Part shown: piece by piece, positions 15,318-24,655 of the stretch | Numbering within the stretch: the stretch's first letter is position 1 | How the letters are laid out: every line of letters begins with the position of its first letter | Source: Candidatus Latescibacterota bacterium | Lineage (GTDB): Bacteria; Latescibacterota; UBA2968; UBA8231 | NCBI GenBank assembly: GCA_022826515.1 | Contig: JAJDUT010000082.1 | Coordinates: forward strand, 1 to 64,000 | Direction: 5' to 3' | Length of the DNA: 64,000 nt | Program-made: the position numbers and the translations under genes | Notes under the pieces: model-generated | Seen by the model: only the letters and a program-made list of their open reading frames with translations | The model's database searches: none | What the model was told of the DNA's origin: nothing

Positions 15318-16559
15318 CTACTTCCACAGCAGCCGGAGGTAAAACAACGGATTCGTCAGCATCTTGCGCGGCACGGCGTCGGCCATCATGCCGCAGATCA
15401 TGTCGCTGACTTCGGCATTTTTGGCGGCCTTGCGAATGACCAAGTTCATCAGGTAGGGCCAGCGGCCCAAATTGTGCAGCTTGGTGCTCAGCTTCAGCTC
15501 GCTGCCCAGCGCATCCCACAGCCGATCCTCATAGCGCCGCAAAAAACCAGCCGAATAATCCCCGGCCTCCCGCGCTTGAACCGCAGTCTCCACGGCAAAG
15601 CGGGCCGAGTACAGAGCATTGCCAATGCCTTCGCCCGTGAACGGGTCGATCAGACCGGCTGCGTCCCCCAAGAGCAGAAAGCCATTCCCGTGCGCCGGCC
15701 GCCGCCGCGAGCCAACCGGCAAATTCCAGCCAACCGGGTCTTCAAGGGGACGAGCGTCGCGAAAACGCGCGCCAAAGGTCGTGCTCGCCACCGCGGCTGC
15801 GAGTGCCTCCTTGAGGTCGATGCCGCGCGCCTTAATATCTCGATGATCCATGCCGATGCCCACATTGGCGCGGTCGCCCTCTATGGGGAAAATCCAAAAA
15901 TACCCAGGCCGTACCTCGTCTATAAAGTGCAATTCGATCTGATCGCTCAGGCCCGCCACGCCCTCAAAGTACTGCCGCAGAGCCACCATCCAATCGCGGC
16001 TCTCGTGGCGGTACAACCCGCTCTTGCGGGCGACGATCGAATTGAAGCCATCGCACCCCAACACCAAGGGCGCGCGAAATTCCAGGCTCGTGCCGTCCGC
16101 TGTACGCCCCTCCACCCCACAGACCTGCTCGCCCTCTCTCAGAAGCTCTCGCACGGCAAAACCCTCTAAGGTGTGGGTGACCACAGCCCGCGCTTTAGCA
16201 AAGAGAAAGTCGTCGAAGACCTCGCGGCGGATGACAAACCCCTCCATCGGCAGCACCCGACCAGTCAGGGCATTGCGCAGCTCATAGCTGCTCAGGTCGA
16301 TGGACGCGGCGGTCGCGTCTGGGCTGCCGAAGACAATGCGAGCAATGGCCGCCCCAGGCAGGTCGCACACCTCCTCAAACAGCCCCAGCTCGTGGAGGAT
16401 AGCCACCGTCTTGCCAGAGAGAGCGTCGCCGCAGACCTTGTCGCGGGGGAAGCACTGCTTGTCCAGCAGCAGAGCCGCCAACCCGTGGCGCTGCGCATAC
16501 AGTGCGGCCGTGGCACCAGCCGGACCGCCACCGACGATGATGAGGTCGTAAGTTTGCAC
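15318..16559 (-). CDS. Geranylgeranyl reductase-family FAD-dependent protein
   Basis: A 413-residue flavoprotein. It opens with the FAD dinucleotide motif DLIIVGGGPAGATAA (residues 5-19), then DKQCFPRDKVCGDALSG, the geranylgeranyl-reductase signature. LLLGDAAGLIDPFTGEGIGNAL near residue 285 is the second FAD motif. This family reduces isoprenoid chains, quinone side chains or similar lipids, in membranes. It reads leftwards, divergent from htpG, without co-directional partners except the fragments to its left. Exact substrate is unknown. Confidence 0.86.
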   Translation of the reverse strand: MQTYDLIIVGGGPAGATAALYAQRHGLAALLLDKQCFPRDKVCGDALSGKTVAILHELGLFEEVCDLPGAAIARIVFGSPDATAASIDLSSYELRNALTGRVLPMEGFVIRREVFDDFLFAKARAVVTHTLEGFAVRELLREGEQVCGVEGRTADGTSLEFRAPLVLGCDGFNSIVARKSGLYRHESRDWMVALRQYFEGVAGLSDQIELHFIDEVRPGYFWIFPIEGDRANVGIGMDHRDIKARGIDLKEALAAAVASTTFGARFRDARPLEDPVGWNLPVGSRRRPAHGNGFLLLGDAAGLIDPFTGEGIGNALYSARFAVETAVQAREAGDYSAGFLRRYEDRLWDALGSELKLSTKLHNLGRWPYLMNLVIRKAAKNAEVSDMICGMMADAVPRKMLTNPLFYLRLLWK

Positions 16560-16679
16560 GTGGCCAGAAAATAGCTCGTCCAGCCCTCGCTACAAGGGCG
16601 CGGGTCAAACTTGCTTTGTAGGTGATCTTCCTTACCTTTTTGGTTTCGTCAACACAAGTGCCAAAGGAGCTGCAACAAG

Positions 16680-18590
16680 ATGTCCGAAGACGCTCAAACC
16701 GAAGATCCACAGGTTGAAAAACGGGCTTTCCAAACCGAGGTCCAACAGCTACTTCACCTGTTGGTTCACTCGCTGTACACCCAAAAAGAAATTTTCTTGC
16801 GCGAGCTGATTTCCAACGCCTCGGACGCGCTGGACAAAATCCACCACCGCTCGCTAACCGACCGCAACATCCTCGACCCAGACGCCGACCTGGACATTGA
16901 GCTCGAGGTGTCCAGCAGTAACAAGACCCTGACGATCCGCGACCGCGGGATCGGCATGACCCGCGACGAGGTCAATGAAAATATCGGCACCATTGCTCGC
17001 TCCGGCTCGGCCGAATTTGCCGCCAAGCTAGCCGAAGCCGACGACGAGCAAGAAAAGCTCAAACTGATCGGCCAATTCGGGGTGGGCTTCTACTCGGTCT
17101 TCATGGTCGCCGACCGAGTGGTCATCACCACGCGCGCGGCCGACCTAGACGCCGAGGCCGTGCTGTGGGAATCCACCGGTGATGGCACGTACACGTTGGC
17201 CAATGCCGACAAAGCGGACCGGGGCACGGAAATCAAAATCTACATCCGCTCGGACTGCGAGGAATTCCTCGACGCCCACCGCTTAGAAGCGATTATCCGC
17301 AAGCACTCCGACTTCGTGTCCTATCCGATCAAGGTCGCCAGCAAGCAGGTCAACGACACAGCCGCGCTGTGGACCCGGCCGCGCAACGAAATTACTGCCG
17401 AGCAGTACAACGAGTTTTATACGCACCTGACCGGCGACCCGGACGAGCCGTTGGCGCACGAGCACGTAATCGTCGATGTGCCGATTCAGTTTTACGCCGT
17501 ACTCTACCTTCCCAAGCACTCGCCGACGCCGTGGCTGGTCAATTCAGAGCCGACCATCTCGCTCAATCTGCACGTCAAGCGGGTCTTCATCCAAGACGAC
17601 TGCAAGGACCTGCTGCCGCTGTGGCTGCGCTTTGTGCGCGGGGTGGTTGACTGCGACGACCTGCCGCTCAATGTCTCGCGCGAGACCCTGCAACAAAACC
17701 CGATTATCGCCAAAATCCGCGCCACCTTGGTGCGGCGGATCATCGGCATGATCGAGGGCATGGCCAAAAAGGACGAAGAGCAGTACCTGACGTTCTGGCG
17801 CGCTTATGGCGCAGTGCTCAAGGAGGGTGTGGCCATGGATGTCGAGCACAAGGGGGCGCTCGCCAAGCTCCTGCGCTTCCACTCCTCGCTAGAAGATGAC
17901 GTCAACACCTACGTCTCATTGCAGACCTATATCGACCGGATGCAGAGCGAGCAAGAAAAAATTTACTACCTAGCCGGCGAGAGCAAGGAATCCATCGCCC
18001 AGAGTCCGCTGTTGGAGACCTTTCGCAAGCGCAGCTTGGAAGTCCTCTACATGGACGAGCCGGTCGATGAGTGGGTGGTTCACGGCCTGCAGAAATTCGC
18101 CGACAAGGAGTTCCAAGCCGTTGACGCGGCAGACCTCGACTTGGGTGCTGACGCGGATGAGGTCCAACTCGCAGGCGTTGATGAGGAGCAAAAAGCCGAG
18201 ACCATCGAGTTGATTAGCTTCCTCAAAAAGCAACTCGATGGTCGGGTCGCAGACGTGGTCGAGTCCAAGAGACTGACCGACAGCCCTTGCGTCTTAGTCG
18301 CTCCGCAGGGCGGCCTGAGCCAGAACATGGAGCGGCTGATGAAGCTAACCGACCGCGAGTTCAAGGGCCATCTGCGGCTTCTGGAGATCAACCCCAAGCA
18401 CGAAATCATCCGCAACATGGCCGCGGTACTCAAGCGCGACCGCGACTCCGCACAATTGGAGAATTGGGCGCATTTTCTGGTTGACTTCGTCTTGCTAGGC
18501 GAGGGCACGGTCGAAGACCCACAGCGACTGGGCCAGAGCTTGCAGTCCATCATGGGCGCGGCCACCGCGCGCGCCGCCGAGGAGAATTAG
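16680..18590 (+). CDS. htpG: Chaperone protein HtpG (Hsp90)
   Basis: 636 residues of a bacterial Hsp90, an ATP-dependent cytoplasmic chaperone. N-terminal GHKL ATPase motifs LRELISNASDALDKI, DRGIGMTRDE and GQFGVGFYSVFMVAD, the middle-domain LPLNVSRETLQ with the Arg that contacts ATP, and a C-terminal dimerisation region. Length matches the family. It heads a rightward run with proA, a ferredoxin and an NMP kinase, gaps of 2, 1 and 20 bases. Confidence 0.96.
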   Translation: MSEDAQTEDPQVEKRAFQTEVQQLLHLLVHSLYTQKEIFLRELISNASDALDKIHHRSLTDRNILDPDADLDIELEVSSSNKTLTIRDRGIGMTRDEVNENIGTIARSGSAEFAAKLAEADDEQEKLKLIGQFGVGFYSVFMVADRVVITTRAADLDAEAVLWESTGDGTYTLANADKADRGTEIKIYIRSDCEEFLDAHRLEAIIRKHSDFVSYPIKVASKQVNDTAALWTRPRNEITAEQYNEFYTHLTGDPDEPLAHEHVIVDVPIQFYAVLYLPKHSPTPWLVNSEPTISLNLHVKRVFIQDDCKDLLPLWLRFVRGVVDCDDLPLNVSRETLQQNPIIAKIRATLVRRIIGMIEGMAKKDEEQYLTFWRAYGAVLKEGVAMDVEHKGALAKLLRFHSSLEDDVNTYVSLQTYIDRMQSEQEKIYYLAGESKESIAQSPLLETFRKRSLEVLYMDEPVDEWVVHGLQKFADKEFQAVDAADLDLGADADEVQLAGVDEEQKAETIELISFLKKQLDGRVADVVESKRLTDSPCVLVAPQGGLSQNMERLMKLTDREFKGHLRLLEINPKHEIIRNMAAVLKRDRDSAQLENWAHFLVDFVLLGEGTVEDPQRLGQSLQSIMGAATARAAEEN

Positions 18591-18592
18591 AC

Positions 18593-19906
18593 ATGTCCGA
18601 TCAAGTGCGCCAACAAGCCCTAGCGGCCCGCGCCGCATCGCGCGTCCTCGCCGCAACTTCCGCAAAGGTGCGCAACCAAGCCCTCGAAGCCATTGCCACA
18701 GTTCTCGAAGCCAATCGCGAGCGCATCTTGGCGGCCAACGCCGAAGACCTAAAAGCCGGCGAGCAAGATGGGCTAGCCTCGCCTTTGCTCAAGCGCCTCG
18801 ACCTAAGCGGACACAAGTTCGCCAGCACGGTGGAGATGGTGCGTGAGGTCTGCGCCCAGCCCGATCCCCTCGGCCAGACCCAGAGCGCGACCGAGCTAGA
18901 CGACCAGCTCCACCTCTATCGAGTGACCGTGCCCATCGGCGTGATCGGCGTGATCTTTGAATCCCGGCCCGACGCCTTGGTGCAGATCGCCTCCCTATGC
19001 CTCAAGTCCGGCAATGCCGCCCTGCTCAAGGGAGGGCGCGAGGCCACCGTAACCAATCAGACCCTCGCCGAGATAATGTGCCAAGCCACGCAAGACATCC
19101 TACCAGAGGGATGGATGACGCTCCTGCCCGGCCGCGAGGAAGTCCGCGCCCTGCTCGGCGAGGAAGAACTGATCGACCTCATCATCCCGCGCGGCAGCAA
19201 CGAGTTTGTGCAATACATCATGCACAACACCAAAATCCCGGTCATGGGCCACGCCGACGGGATCTGCCACGTGTACGTCGATGCCAGCGCGAACCTCGAC
19301 AAAGCCGTGCAAATCGCCGTCGATGCCAAGACCCAGTACGTGGCTGTGTGCAACGCAGCCGAGACCCTGCTCGTCCACAGTGCCATTGCCCCGGCTTTTT
19401 TATCGCGGGCCGTACCGGCACTGCTCGCAAGGAACGTGGAGCTGCGCGGCGACGAGCGCGCCCTCGCCCTCGCCAATGCCAACGGGCAAGTCAAACCAGC
19501 CACCGAAGCCGACTGGTCCACCGAATACCTAGACTTGATGCTAGCGGTAAAAGTCGTCGATAGCACGGCCGAGGCCATCGAGCACATCAACGCGTACGGC
19601 AGCCACCACACCGACGCGATCGTGACCGAGGACTCGGAGGCTGCACGCACCTTTTTGCGCGAGGTGGATTCAGCTTCGGTGATCCACAATGCCTCGACGC
19701 GCTTTGCCGATGGCTTCAAATACGGGCTAGGGGCCGAAGTCGGCATCAGCACCAACCGCCTGCACAGCCGCGGCCCGGTAGGCCTAGATGGCCTCGTCAT
19801 CTACAAGTACATTCTCCAAGGGGACGGCCACATCGTCGATATGTACGACGGCCAGCAGCAGCGCCCCTTCACCCATCGCCCCCTCGACCAGCACTGGCAG
19901 GCCTAA
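18593..19906 (+). CDS. proA: Gamma-glutamyl phosphate reductase
   Basis: 437 residues; NADPH-dependent reduction of glutamate-5-phosphate to the semialdehyde in proline synthesis. Aldehyde-dehydrogenase-like fold with [11 protein letters not shown], the [11 protein letters not shown] loop, the nucleophilic Cys in [12 protein letters not shown] and the [15 protein letters not shown] motif, and the conserved IYKYILQG at the end. It begins two bases after the htpG stop. ProB is not in the window. Confidence 0.95.
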   Translation: MSDQVRQQALAARAASRVLAATSAKVRNQALEAIATVLEANRERILAANAEDLKAGEQDGLASPLLKRLDLSGHKFASTVEMVREVCAQPDPLGQTQSATELDDQLHLYRVTVPIGVIGVIFESRPDALVQIASLCLKSGNAALLKGGREATVTNQTLAEIMCQATQDILPEGWMTLLPGREEVRALLGEEELIDLIIPRGSNEFVQYIMHNTKIPVMGHADGICHVYVDASANLDKAVQIAVDAKTQYVAVCNAAETLLVHSAIAPAFLSRAVPALLARNVELRGDERALALANANGQVKPATEADWSTEYLDLMLAVKVVDSTAEAIEHINAYGSHHTDAIVTEDSEAARTFLREVDSASVIHNASTRFADGFKYGLGAEVGISTNRLHSRGPVGLDGLVIYKYILQGDGHIVDMYDGQQQRPFTHRPLDQHWQA

Positions 19907-19907
19907 C

Positions 19908-20264
19908 ATGAGCGAGCACACCACAGATCCGACCTACACTCCGGTAGAGCGCCACATCTTTCTCTGCGCCACCCCCACCAAGCCCAAGTGCCACAGCGAC
20001 GGCACCGGGGCCGACTGCTGGGATTACCTGAAGAAGCGGTTGTCCGAATTGGGCTACGGCCATCCGGGCAAGGGCGGCATTCACCGCACTAAGGCCGACT
20101 GCCTGCGCGTCTGCGAGTCCGGGCCGACGGTGGTGGTGTATCCCGAGGGCGTCTGGTACCACTCCATGACCGTCGAAAAACTAGAGCGCATCATCCAAGA
20201 GCACTTAATCGGCGGGCAAGTCGTAGAAGACCTGGTCAATAAGGAACCATTCCGCAGCCTGTAG
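19908..20264 (+). CDS. [2Fe-2S] thioredoxin-like ferredoxin
   Basis: 118 residues of the thioredoxin-fold [2Fe-2S] ferredoxin family, a soluble electron carrier. Cysteines at [12 protein letters not shown] and then the pair in [23 protein letters not shown] fit the four-Cys cluster pattern of this family; an extra Cys (ADCWDYLKK) sits between. ATG 19908 begins one base after the proA stop. The N-terminus in the longer frame overlaps proA and is rejected. Confidence 0.88.
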   Translation: MSEHTTDPTYTPVERHIFLCATPTKPKCHSDGTGADCWDYLKKRLSELGYGHPGKGGIHRTKADCLRVCESGPTVVVYPEGVWYHSMTVEKLERIIQEHLIGGQVVEDLVNKEPFRSL

Positions 20265-20284
20265 CTGGCCGGCCATAAAAGCGC

Positions 20285-21466
20285 ATGGCAAAATTCAAAT
20301 CCAAACACATCGACCTCGAGATCAAGGACGCCAGCCTGATCTTCGACCGCGTCTGGAGCGACCTAGAGCAAGAATTCGGTCGCGCCAAGCTCTGCTTCCC
20401 CGGAGAAATCATCTGGCTCGGCGGCGCGCCCGGCGCGGGCAAAGGCACCAATACCCCCTTCATCCTCGAAGCGCGGGGCATTACGGCCACAGCCGTAGTA
20501 ATCAGCGACTTGCTCGACAGCCCCCGCGCCCAACAGATCAAAGACGCCGGTGGCTTGGTCGGCGACGAGGAAGTCACGTATCTACTCTTGCACAAGCTGC
20601 TTGACCCAATCTACGAGCGCGGCGTGATCGTCGATGGCTTCCCGCGCACCCAAGTGCAGGTCGAGTGCCTCAAGCTGTTCTACGACAAGATGACCGAATT
20701 GCGAGAGGAATCCCGCAATCACGACTTCCCGCGCCCCCTCTTCCGCACCGTGTTGCTCTTCGTCGATGAAGAAGTCAGCGTCGAGCGCCAGCTCCATCGC
20801 GGCCGAGAAGCCCAAGAGAGCAACCGCAAAGCCACTGAGTCAGGCGTCGGCCAGCTTGCCGAGATCCGCGCCACCGACCTCGACCCAGCGGCCGCGCGCA
20901 AGCGCTACCAAGTGTTCAAGGAGACGACCTTTGAGGCGCTGCGCTCGCTGCGCGCCATTTTCCACTTTCGCTTCATCGACGCCAGCCAGCCGCTCGCCAA
21001 GGTACAACAGGAGATTGAGGAGGAGTTTTCCTACCAGAGTTCGCTAGAGCTTTCGCACAAGACCTTCGACCGCGTCCGCACCATCACGCCGGCCAGCCGC
21101 CTCGTACTCTACGCCCGCCAAGAGCTGGTCAAGCGGCTGGAGATCTACAACGAGGATCATCCCGAGCTGTTCCAGCGGGTCATCGACAAAGTCAACTTCA
21201 AGTTCATGCCCATTGTCACCCGCTATGCCATTACCGGCATGACGCTCGTCAACTCCGAGGATGTGCTCTTTGACGATCCTTTGGCCTTGGCCATGTTGAT
21301 CGACATCTTTTCCGAGCGCGGCTATCAGGCCCTCGTCGATGTCAACCACATCGAAGTCCCCCACCGCATCGATCCACACACGCACGAAATCACCTGCCGC
21401 CAAAAGCGCGTCTATCGCTTCCAGATTCGCTTTGCAGCCTCGGCCATCCGGCATGGGAACGACTAG
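20285..21466 (+). CDS. Adenylate-kinase-like NMP kinase with long C-terminal extension
   Basis: 393 residues. The P-loop GGAPGAGKGTN (about residues 46-56) and GVIVDGFPRTQVQVE (about 117-131) are adenylate/nucleoside-monophosphate kinase motifs. About 160 residues after the kinase core have no recognised domain. E. coli adenylate kinase has 214 residues, so this is a long variant; a two-helix insertion and RQLHRGREAQE suggest a reduced LID. It overlaps the end of the convergent Gfo/Idh gene by four bases. Confidence 0.8.
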   Translation: MAKFKSKHIDLEIKDASLIFDRVWSDLEQEFGRAKLCFPGEIIWLGGAPGAGKGTNTPFILEARGITATAVVISDLLDSPRAQQIKDAGGLVGDEEVTYLLLHKLLDPIYERGVIVDGFPRTQVQVECLKLFYDKMTELREESRNHDFPRPLFRTVLLFVDEEVSVERQLHRGREAQESNRKATESGVGQLAEIRATDLDPAAARKRYQVFKETTFEALRSLRAIFHFRFIDASQPLAKVQQEIEEEFSYQSSLELSHKTFDRVRTITPASRLVLYARQELVKRLEIYNEDHPELFQRVIDKVNFKFMPIVTRYAITGMTLVNSEDVLFDDPLALAMLIDIFSERGYQALVDVNHIEVPHRIDPHTHEITCRQKRVYRFQIRFAASAIRHGND

Positions 21467-22485
21467 CCCGGCCCGATCTGTCCCTCTTCTAGCATGGTAA
21501 TCAGGGCCGAGTCCTCCACGTCAAGAGGGAGCAACACCCGGCTGCGGCGGCGGCTCGACTCATAGGTGGCGAAAATCAGTTCGGTCGCTTGCAGGGCCCT
21601 ACGCGCCGACAAGCGCGGCTCCGCACCGCTTTCGATACAGTCAATCAGGTCAAGCACCGACAGCACAGTGTCGTCACCCGGCGGCACGACATCGGCGATC
21701 TCTTCATCCGCAAAGTCCTGCCACGCTGCACCCGCGCGCAACAGCCGCAGCGGTGCCCGCTCCGCGCCGCCGACTTCGATAATGCCCTCGCTGCCGATGA
21801 GCCGGTTGCGCGGGCCTTGCACGTGCGCGGCTCCCGTGCCCAACAGGCCCTCAACGCCATTTTGCCAGCGGATCCACGACAGGCCGCTGGTATCTAGGGG
21901 CACGCCAAACACCGAGCTCTCGGATTCGACGGCAATCTGGCCCATGACCCATTCGGCCGGCACTTCGTCGTTGTAAAAGAAGAACATGTCAAACCAATGC
22001 GTGCCCCAATCAAACAGGTTGGAGCACGCGCCTTCGAGCCGCTGGAGCGCACCTATGGCCCCTTCGTCGAGCAACTGTTTGGCCTTGACAAACACAGCAC
22101 CAAAGCGGCGTTGATGGCAGAAGGTGAGAAGCACGCCGCGATCGGCGCAGGCCCGCGCCAGCGCCTTGGCATCCCCCCATGTGCTGGCCATGGGCTTTTC
22201 GCAGTGGATGGCTTTGACGCCAGCCGCAGCCGCGGCCTCGACCATCTCGCGGTGCAGGCCGGTCCACGTACAGATGCTCACCACATCGAGGGATTCGCTT
22301 TCTAACATGGCGCGGTAATCTTCGTACGAAGACGCCACGGCAAAGTCCTCGGCAAAGGACGCGCGGGACGCTGCCACTGGATCGGCACAGGCTGCGATTG
22401 CGACTTGGGCGGAGGCTTGGTAGCCCTCGGCGTGGCGGCGACCGCGATTGCCGCAGCCGATCACACCGACTTTGTACTGAGTCAT
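21463..22485 (-). CDS. Gfo/Idh/MocA-family oxidoreductase
   Basis: 340 residues. Rossmann motif VGVIGCGNRGRRH, catalytic EKP loop IHCEKPMAST near residue 97, then the mixed sheet domain. The frame extends upstream to 22524, but ATG 22485 follows GCGAGGTAAG and is the better start. The small coiled-coil gene lies 16 bases upstream and co-directional. Substrate unknown; sugar or inositol derivative is the family norm. Confidence 0.87.
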   Translation of the reverse strand: MTQYKVGVIGCGNRGRRHAEGYQASAQVAIAACADPVAASRASFAEDFAVASSYEDYRAMLESESLDVVSICTWTGLHREMVEAAAAAGVKAIHCEKPMASTWGDAKALARACADRGVLLTFCHQRRFGAVFVKAKQLLDEGAIGALQRLEGACSNLFDWGTHWFDMFFFYNDEVPAEWVMGQIAVESESSVFGVPLDTSGLSWIRWQNGVEGLLGTGAAHVQGPRNRLIGSEGIIEVGGAERAPLRLLRAGAAWQDFADEEIADVVPPGDDTVLSVLDLIDCIESGAEPRLSARRALQATELIFATYESSRRRSRVLLPLDVEDSALITMLEEGQIGPG

Positions 22486-22501
22486 TTGCTTACCTCGCTC
22501 C

Positions 22502-22753
22502 TCAGCCTCCGGCTTTAGACACAAGAGTGGACAAGTGAACCCACATAGCGGCGATTATGGTCATTATGCCCAAAACTCCGGCAATTAGTCGGTTATTGGT
22601 CTCCTTGTTGGCATCGGCTATAACCTTCCGCAGTTCGGCCATATCTTGCCGGTGGGCGTCTTCAAAACGGTCTAACTGCTTTGATACCTGTCTAAATTCT
22701 CCCCGCAGTTCGCTTTGCTGTTCCCTCATATCGGCTTGGGTTTGCTCGGTCAT
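22502..22753 (-). CDS. Small coiled-coil protein with C-terminal membrane anchor
   Basis: 83 residues. A Gln/Glu-rich coiled coil (residues about 10-45: SELRGEFRQVSKQLDRFE and MAELRKVIADANKET) precedes a single hydrophobic segment (LIAGVLGIMTIIAAMWVHL) near the C-terminus. It resembles the protein at 5668-5943 in size and plan, not obviously in sequence. No recognised family; a tail-anchored membrane protein is likely. It lies just upstream of the Gfo/Idh gene in the same direction. Confidence 0.62.
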   Translation of the reverse strand: MTEQTQADMREQQSELRGEFRQVSKQLDRFEDAHRQDMAELRKVIADANKETNNRLIAGVLGIMTIIAAMWVHLSTLVSKAGG

Positions 22754-22853
22754 GGCGTAGTCTCCTGTGGCTTGAGTCTAAAACTTAGGCTTTACGATCT
22801 AAAGGCTTGGAGGTAAGATAGGAAATCAACTCTACTATCAACAGGAGAACGCC

Positions 22854-23681
22854 ATGTCCATCACCGACGCCCTCCCCGACATGGAGCGCGAACTCAAATT
22901 TTTCAGCGCGACCAACGACAACCCGCAAAAGCTGACCCGCGCCCAGATCCGCCAGTTCAACGTCCAAGGCTACATCTGCCCCTTGGACGTGTTCACGCCC
23001 GAGGAAGCTGCGGCCAATCGCCGCTATTTCGACGCGCTCATGGCCGAGGCCCAAGCCAACGGGCACAACAGCTATTCGATCAACGGCTGGCATCGCCACT
23101 GCCGGGGCATCTACGACCTGTTGCACGAGCCGCGCATTCTCGATTGCGTCGAAGACCTCCTCGGCCCTAACCTCGTCAGCGTTATGACCCACTACTTTTG
23201 CAAGGAGCCGGGCGAACAAAAGCAAGTCGCTTGGCACCAAGACGCCTCGTACTGGCCGCTGACCCCGAGCAAGGTGGTAACCGCGTGGCTGGCCATTGAC
23301 GATGTGGATGAAGAAAACGGGCCAATGACCGTCGTCCCCGGCTCGCATGTACACGGACAGATTCCCTTTGAGCACAGCACCTCGGAGGAGCAAAACGTCT
23401 TGGGACAGAGCGTGCACGATCCGTTCCAATGGGGCGGCGAGCCAGTGGCTTTTACCATGCGCGCCGGTCAGATGTCCCTGCACACCGACCTGCTGTTGCA
23501 CGGCTCGGCCCCCAACCGCTCCACCCGCCGCCGCTGCGGCCTGACGTTGCGCTACATGCCGCCCGAGGTGCGCACCCGCGAAGAAAAGCGCGCCCACGGC
23601 TATATTTGCCGCGGCACCGACCCGAGCGGCTACTGGATCAACCACCCCGTGCCGACCGGCGACAAGATGCCCCCGAGGTAG
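22854..23681 (+). CDS. Phytanoyl-CoA dioxygenase-family protein
   Basis: 275 residues of a PhyH-type Fe(II)/2-oxoglutarate oxygenase. Iron ligands H128 and D130 (WHQD) and H216 (LLHGSAPN), with NRSTRRR giving the 2-oxoglutarate-binding Arg. Start ATG 22854 after AACAGGAGAA. The rRNA methyltransferase follows after five bases in the same direction. Substrate unknown; such proteins in environmental bacteria often hydroxylate small molecules or secondary metabolites. Confidence 0.87.
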   Translation: MSITDALPDMERELKFFSATNDNPQKLTRAQIRQFNVQGYICPLDVFTPEEAAANRRYFDALMAEAQANGHNSYSINGWHRHCRGIYDLLHEPRILDCVEDLLGPNLVSVMTHYFCKEPGEQKQVAWHQDASYWPLTPSKVVTAWLAIDDVDEENGPMTVVPGSHVHGQIPFEHSTSEEQNVLGQSVHDPFQWGGEPVAFTMRAGQMSLHTDLLLHGSAPNRSTRRRCGLTLRYMPPEVRTREEKRAHGYICRGTDPSGYWINHPVPTGDKMPPR

Positions 23682-23686
23682 CTACC

Positions 23687-24655
23687 GTGCCTCTACCGGA
23701 AGCCTTTCGCGCCCGCTTGCAGGCCATCCTCCCAGCCGAGCACTTTGCCGCCTGCTGGCAGAGCTTGGCCGCCGAGCAGCCCACGGCCTTCCGCGCCAAC
23801 GCACTCAAGGGCACGCCTGACGCGCTCGTGGCCGAGCTAACGGCTGCGGGCTTTGCGCTGACGCCGCTCACTTGGAAGGCCGACGCCTTTGTCATCCCGG
23901 CTACCCAACGCCGCGCCCTCACCGAATGCGCGGCCTACCGCGAAGGCCGGCTCTACATCCAAAACCCCTCCAGCATGATACCGCCAGTCCTCCTAGCGCC
24001 ACAAAACGAGGAGTGCATTCTCGATCTCGGGGCCGCTCCGGGCAGCAAGACCTTACAGCTCGCCGAACTAATGAGCAATCAAGGAAGCATCTGGGCCGTA
24101 GAATCCGTGCGCGGCCGCTTCTTTCGCCTGCGGGACAACCTAGCGCGGCACGGAGCCGAAAACGTGCAAACCCATCTCGCCGACGGAACCCGCATCTGGC
24201 GTCGCCACCCGGAGCGCTTCGACCGCGTACTCCTCGACGCGCCGTGCTCGTCCGAAGGGCGGTTCCGCGCCGATGCACCCAAGACCTATGCCTATTGGAG
24301 CCAGAAGAAAATCGCCGAGGCCAGCCGCAAACAGCGGCGGCTCTGCTACTCAGCCGTACAATGCCTCAAGCCGGGCGGGGTGTTGGTCTATTCGACCTGC
24401 ACCTTCGCACCCGAAGAAAACGAGGCCATCATCAACCGAGTGCTGCGGCAGTTCGCCGGTGCCCTAACCGTCGAGGACATCGCGCTGCCTTTTGCCAATG
24501 TGGCGTCGGGCTTGAGCGAGTGGAGGGGGAAGAAGGCATTTGATGCCCAAGTGCAGCGGGCCAAGCGGATTTTGCCGCTGGGGGGAATGGAGGGGTTTTT
24601 CGTGTGCCGATTGCGGAAGGCGGCGAGTACCGTTAGCGACCCACCGCAGCACTAA
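23687..24655 (+). CDS. RsmB/RsmF-type rRNA cytosine-C5 methyltransferase
   Basis: 322 residues; SAM-dependent RNA (cytosine-C5) methyltransferase of the NOL1/NOP2/Sun family, acting on 16S rRNA or tRNA. SAM motif ILDLGAAPGSKTLQLAE; catalytic cysteines in LLDAPCSSEGRF and YSTCTFAPEENE. GTG 23687 begins five bases after the PhyH stop; the longer frame overlaps that gene and is rejected. Length without a C-terminal PUA domain fits short family members (RsmF-like or YebU relatives). Its end overlaps the TonB-receptor end by 23 bases. Confidence 0.88.
   Translation: MPLPEAFRARLQAILPAEHFAACWQSLAAEQPTAFRANALKGTPDALVAELTAAGFALTPLTWKADAFVIPATQRRALTECAAYREGRLYIQNPSSMIPPVLLAPQNEECILDLGAAPGSKTLQLAELMSNQGSIWAVESVRGRFFRLRDNLARHGAENVQTHLADGTRIWRRHPERFDRVLLDAPCSSEGRFRADAPKTYAYWSQKKIAEASRKQRRLCYSAVQCLKPGGVLVYSTCTFAPEENEAIINRVLRQFAGALTVEDIALPFANVASGLSEWRGKKAFDAQVQRAKRILPLGGMEGFFVCRLRKAASTVSDPPQH

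Noticed and set aside
15303..16169. Long rightward frame opposite the flavoprotein
   Set aside because: Antisense shadow; the leftward frame has FAD motifs and family match.
16583..16599. GCCCT/AGGGC hairpin before htpG
   Set aside because: Short stem and no U-run in either direction, so not called a terminator.
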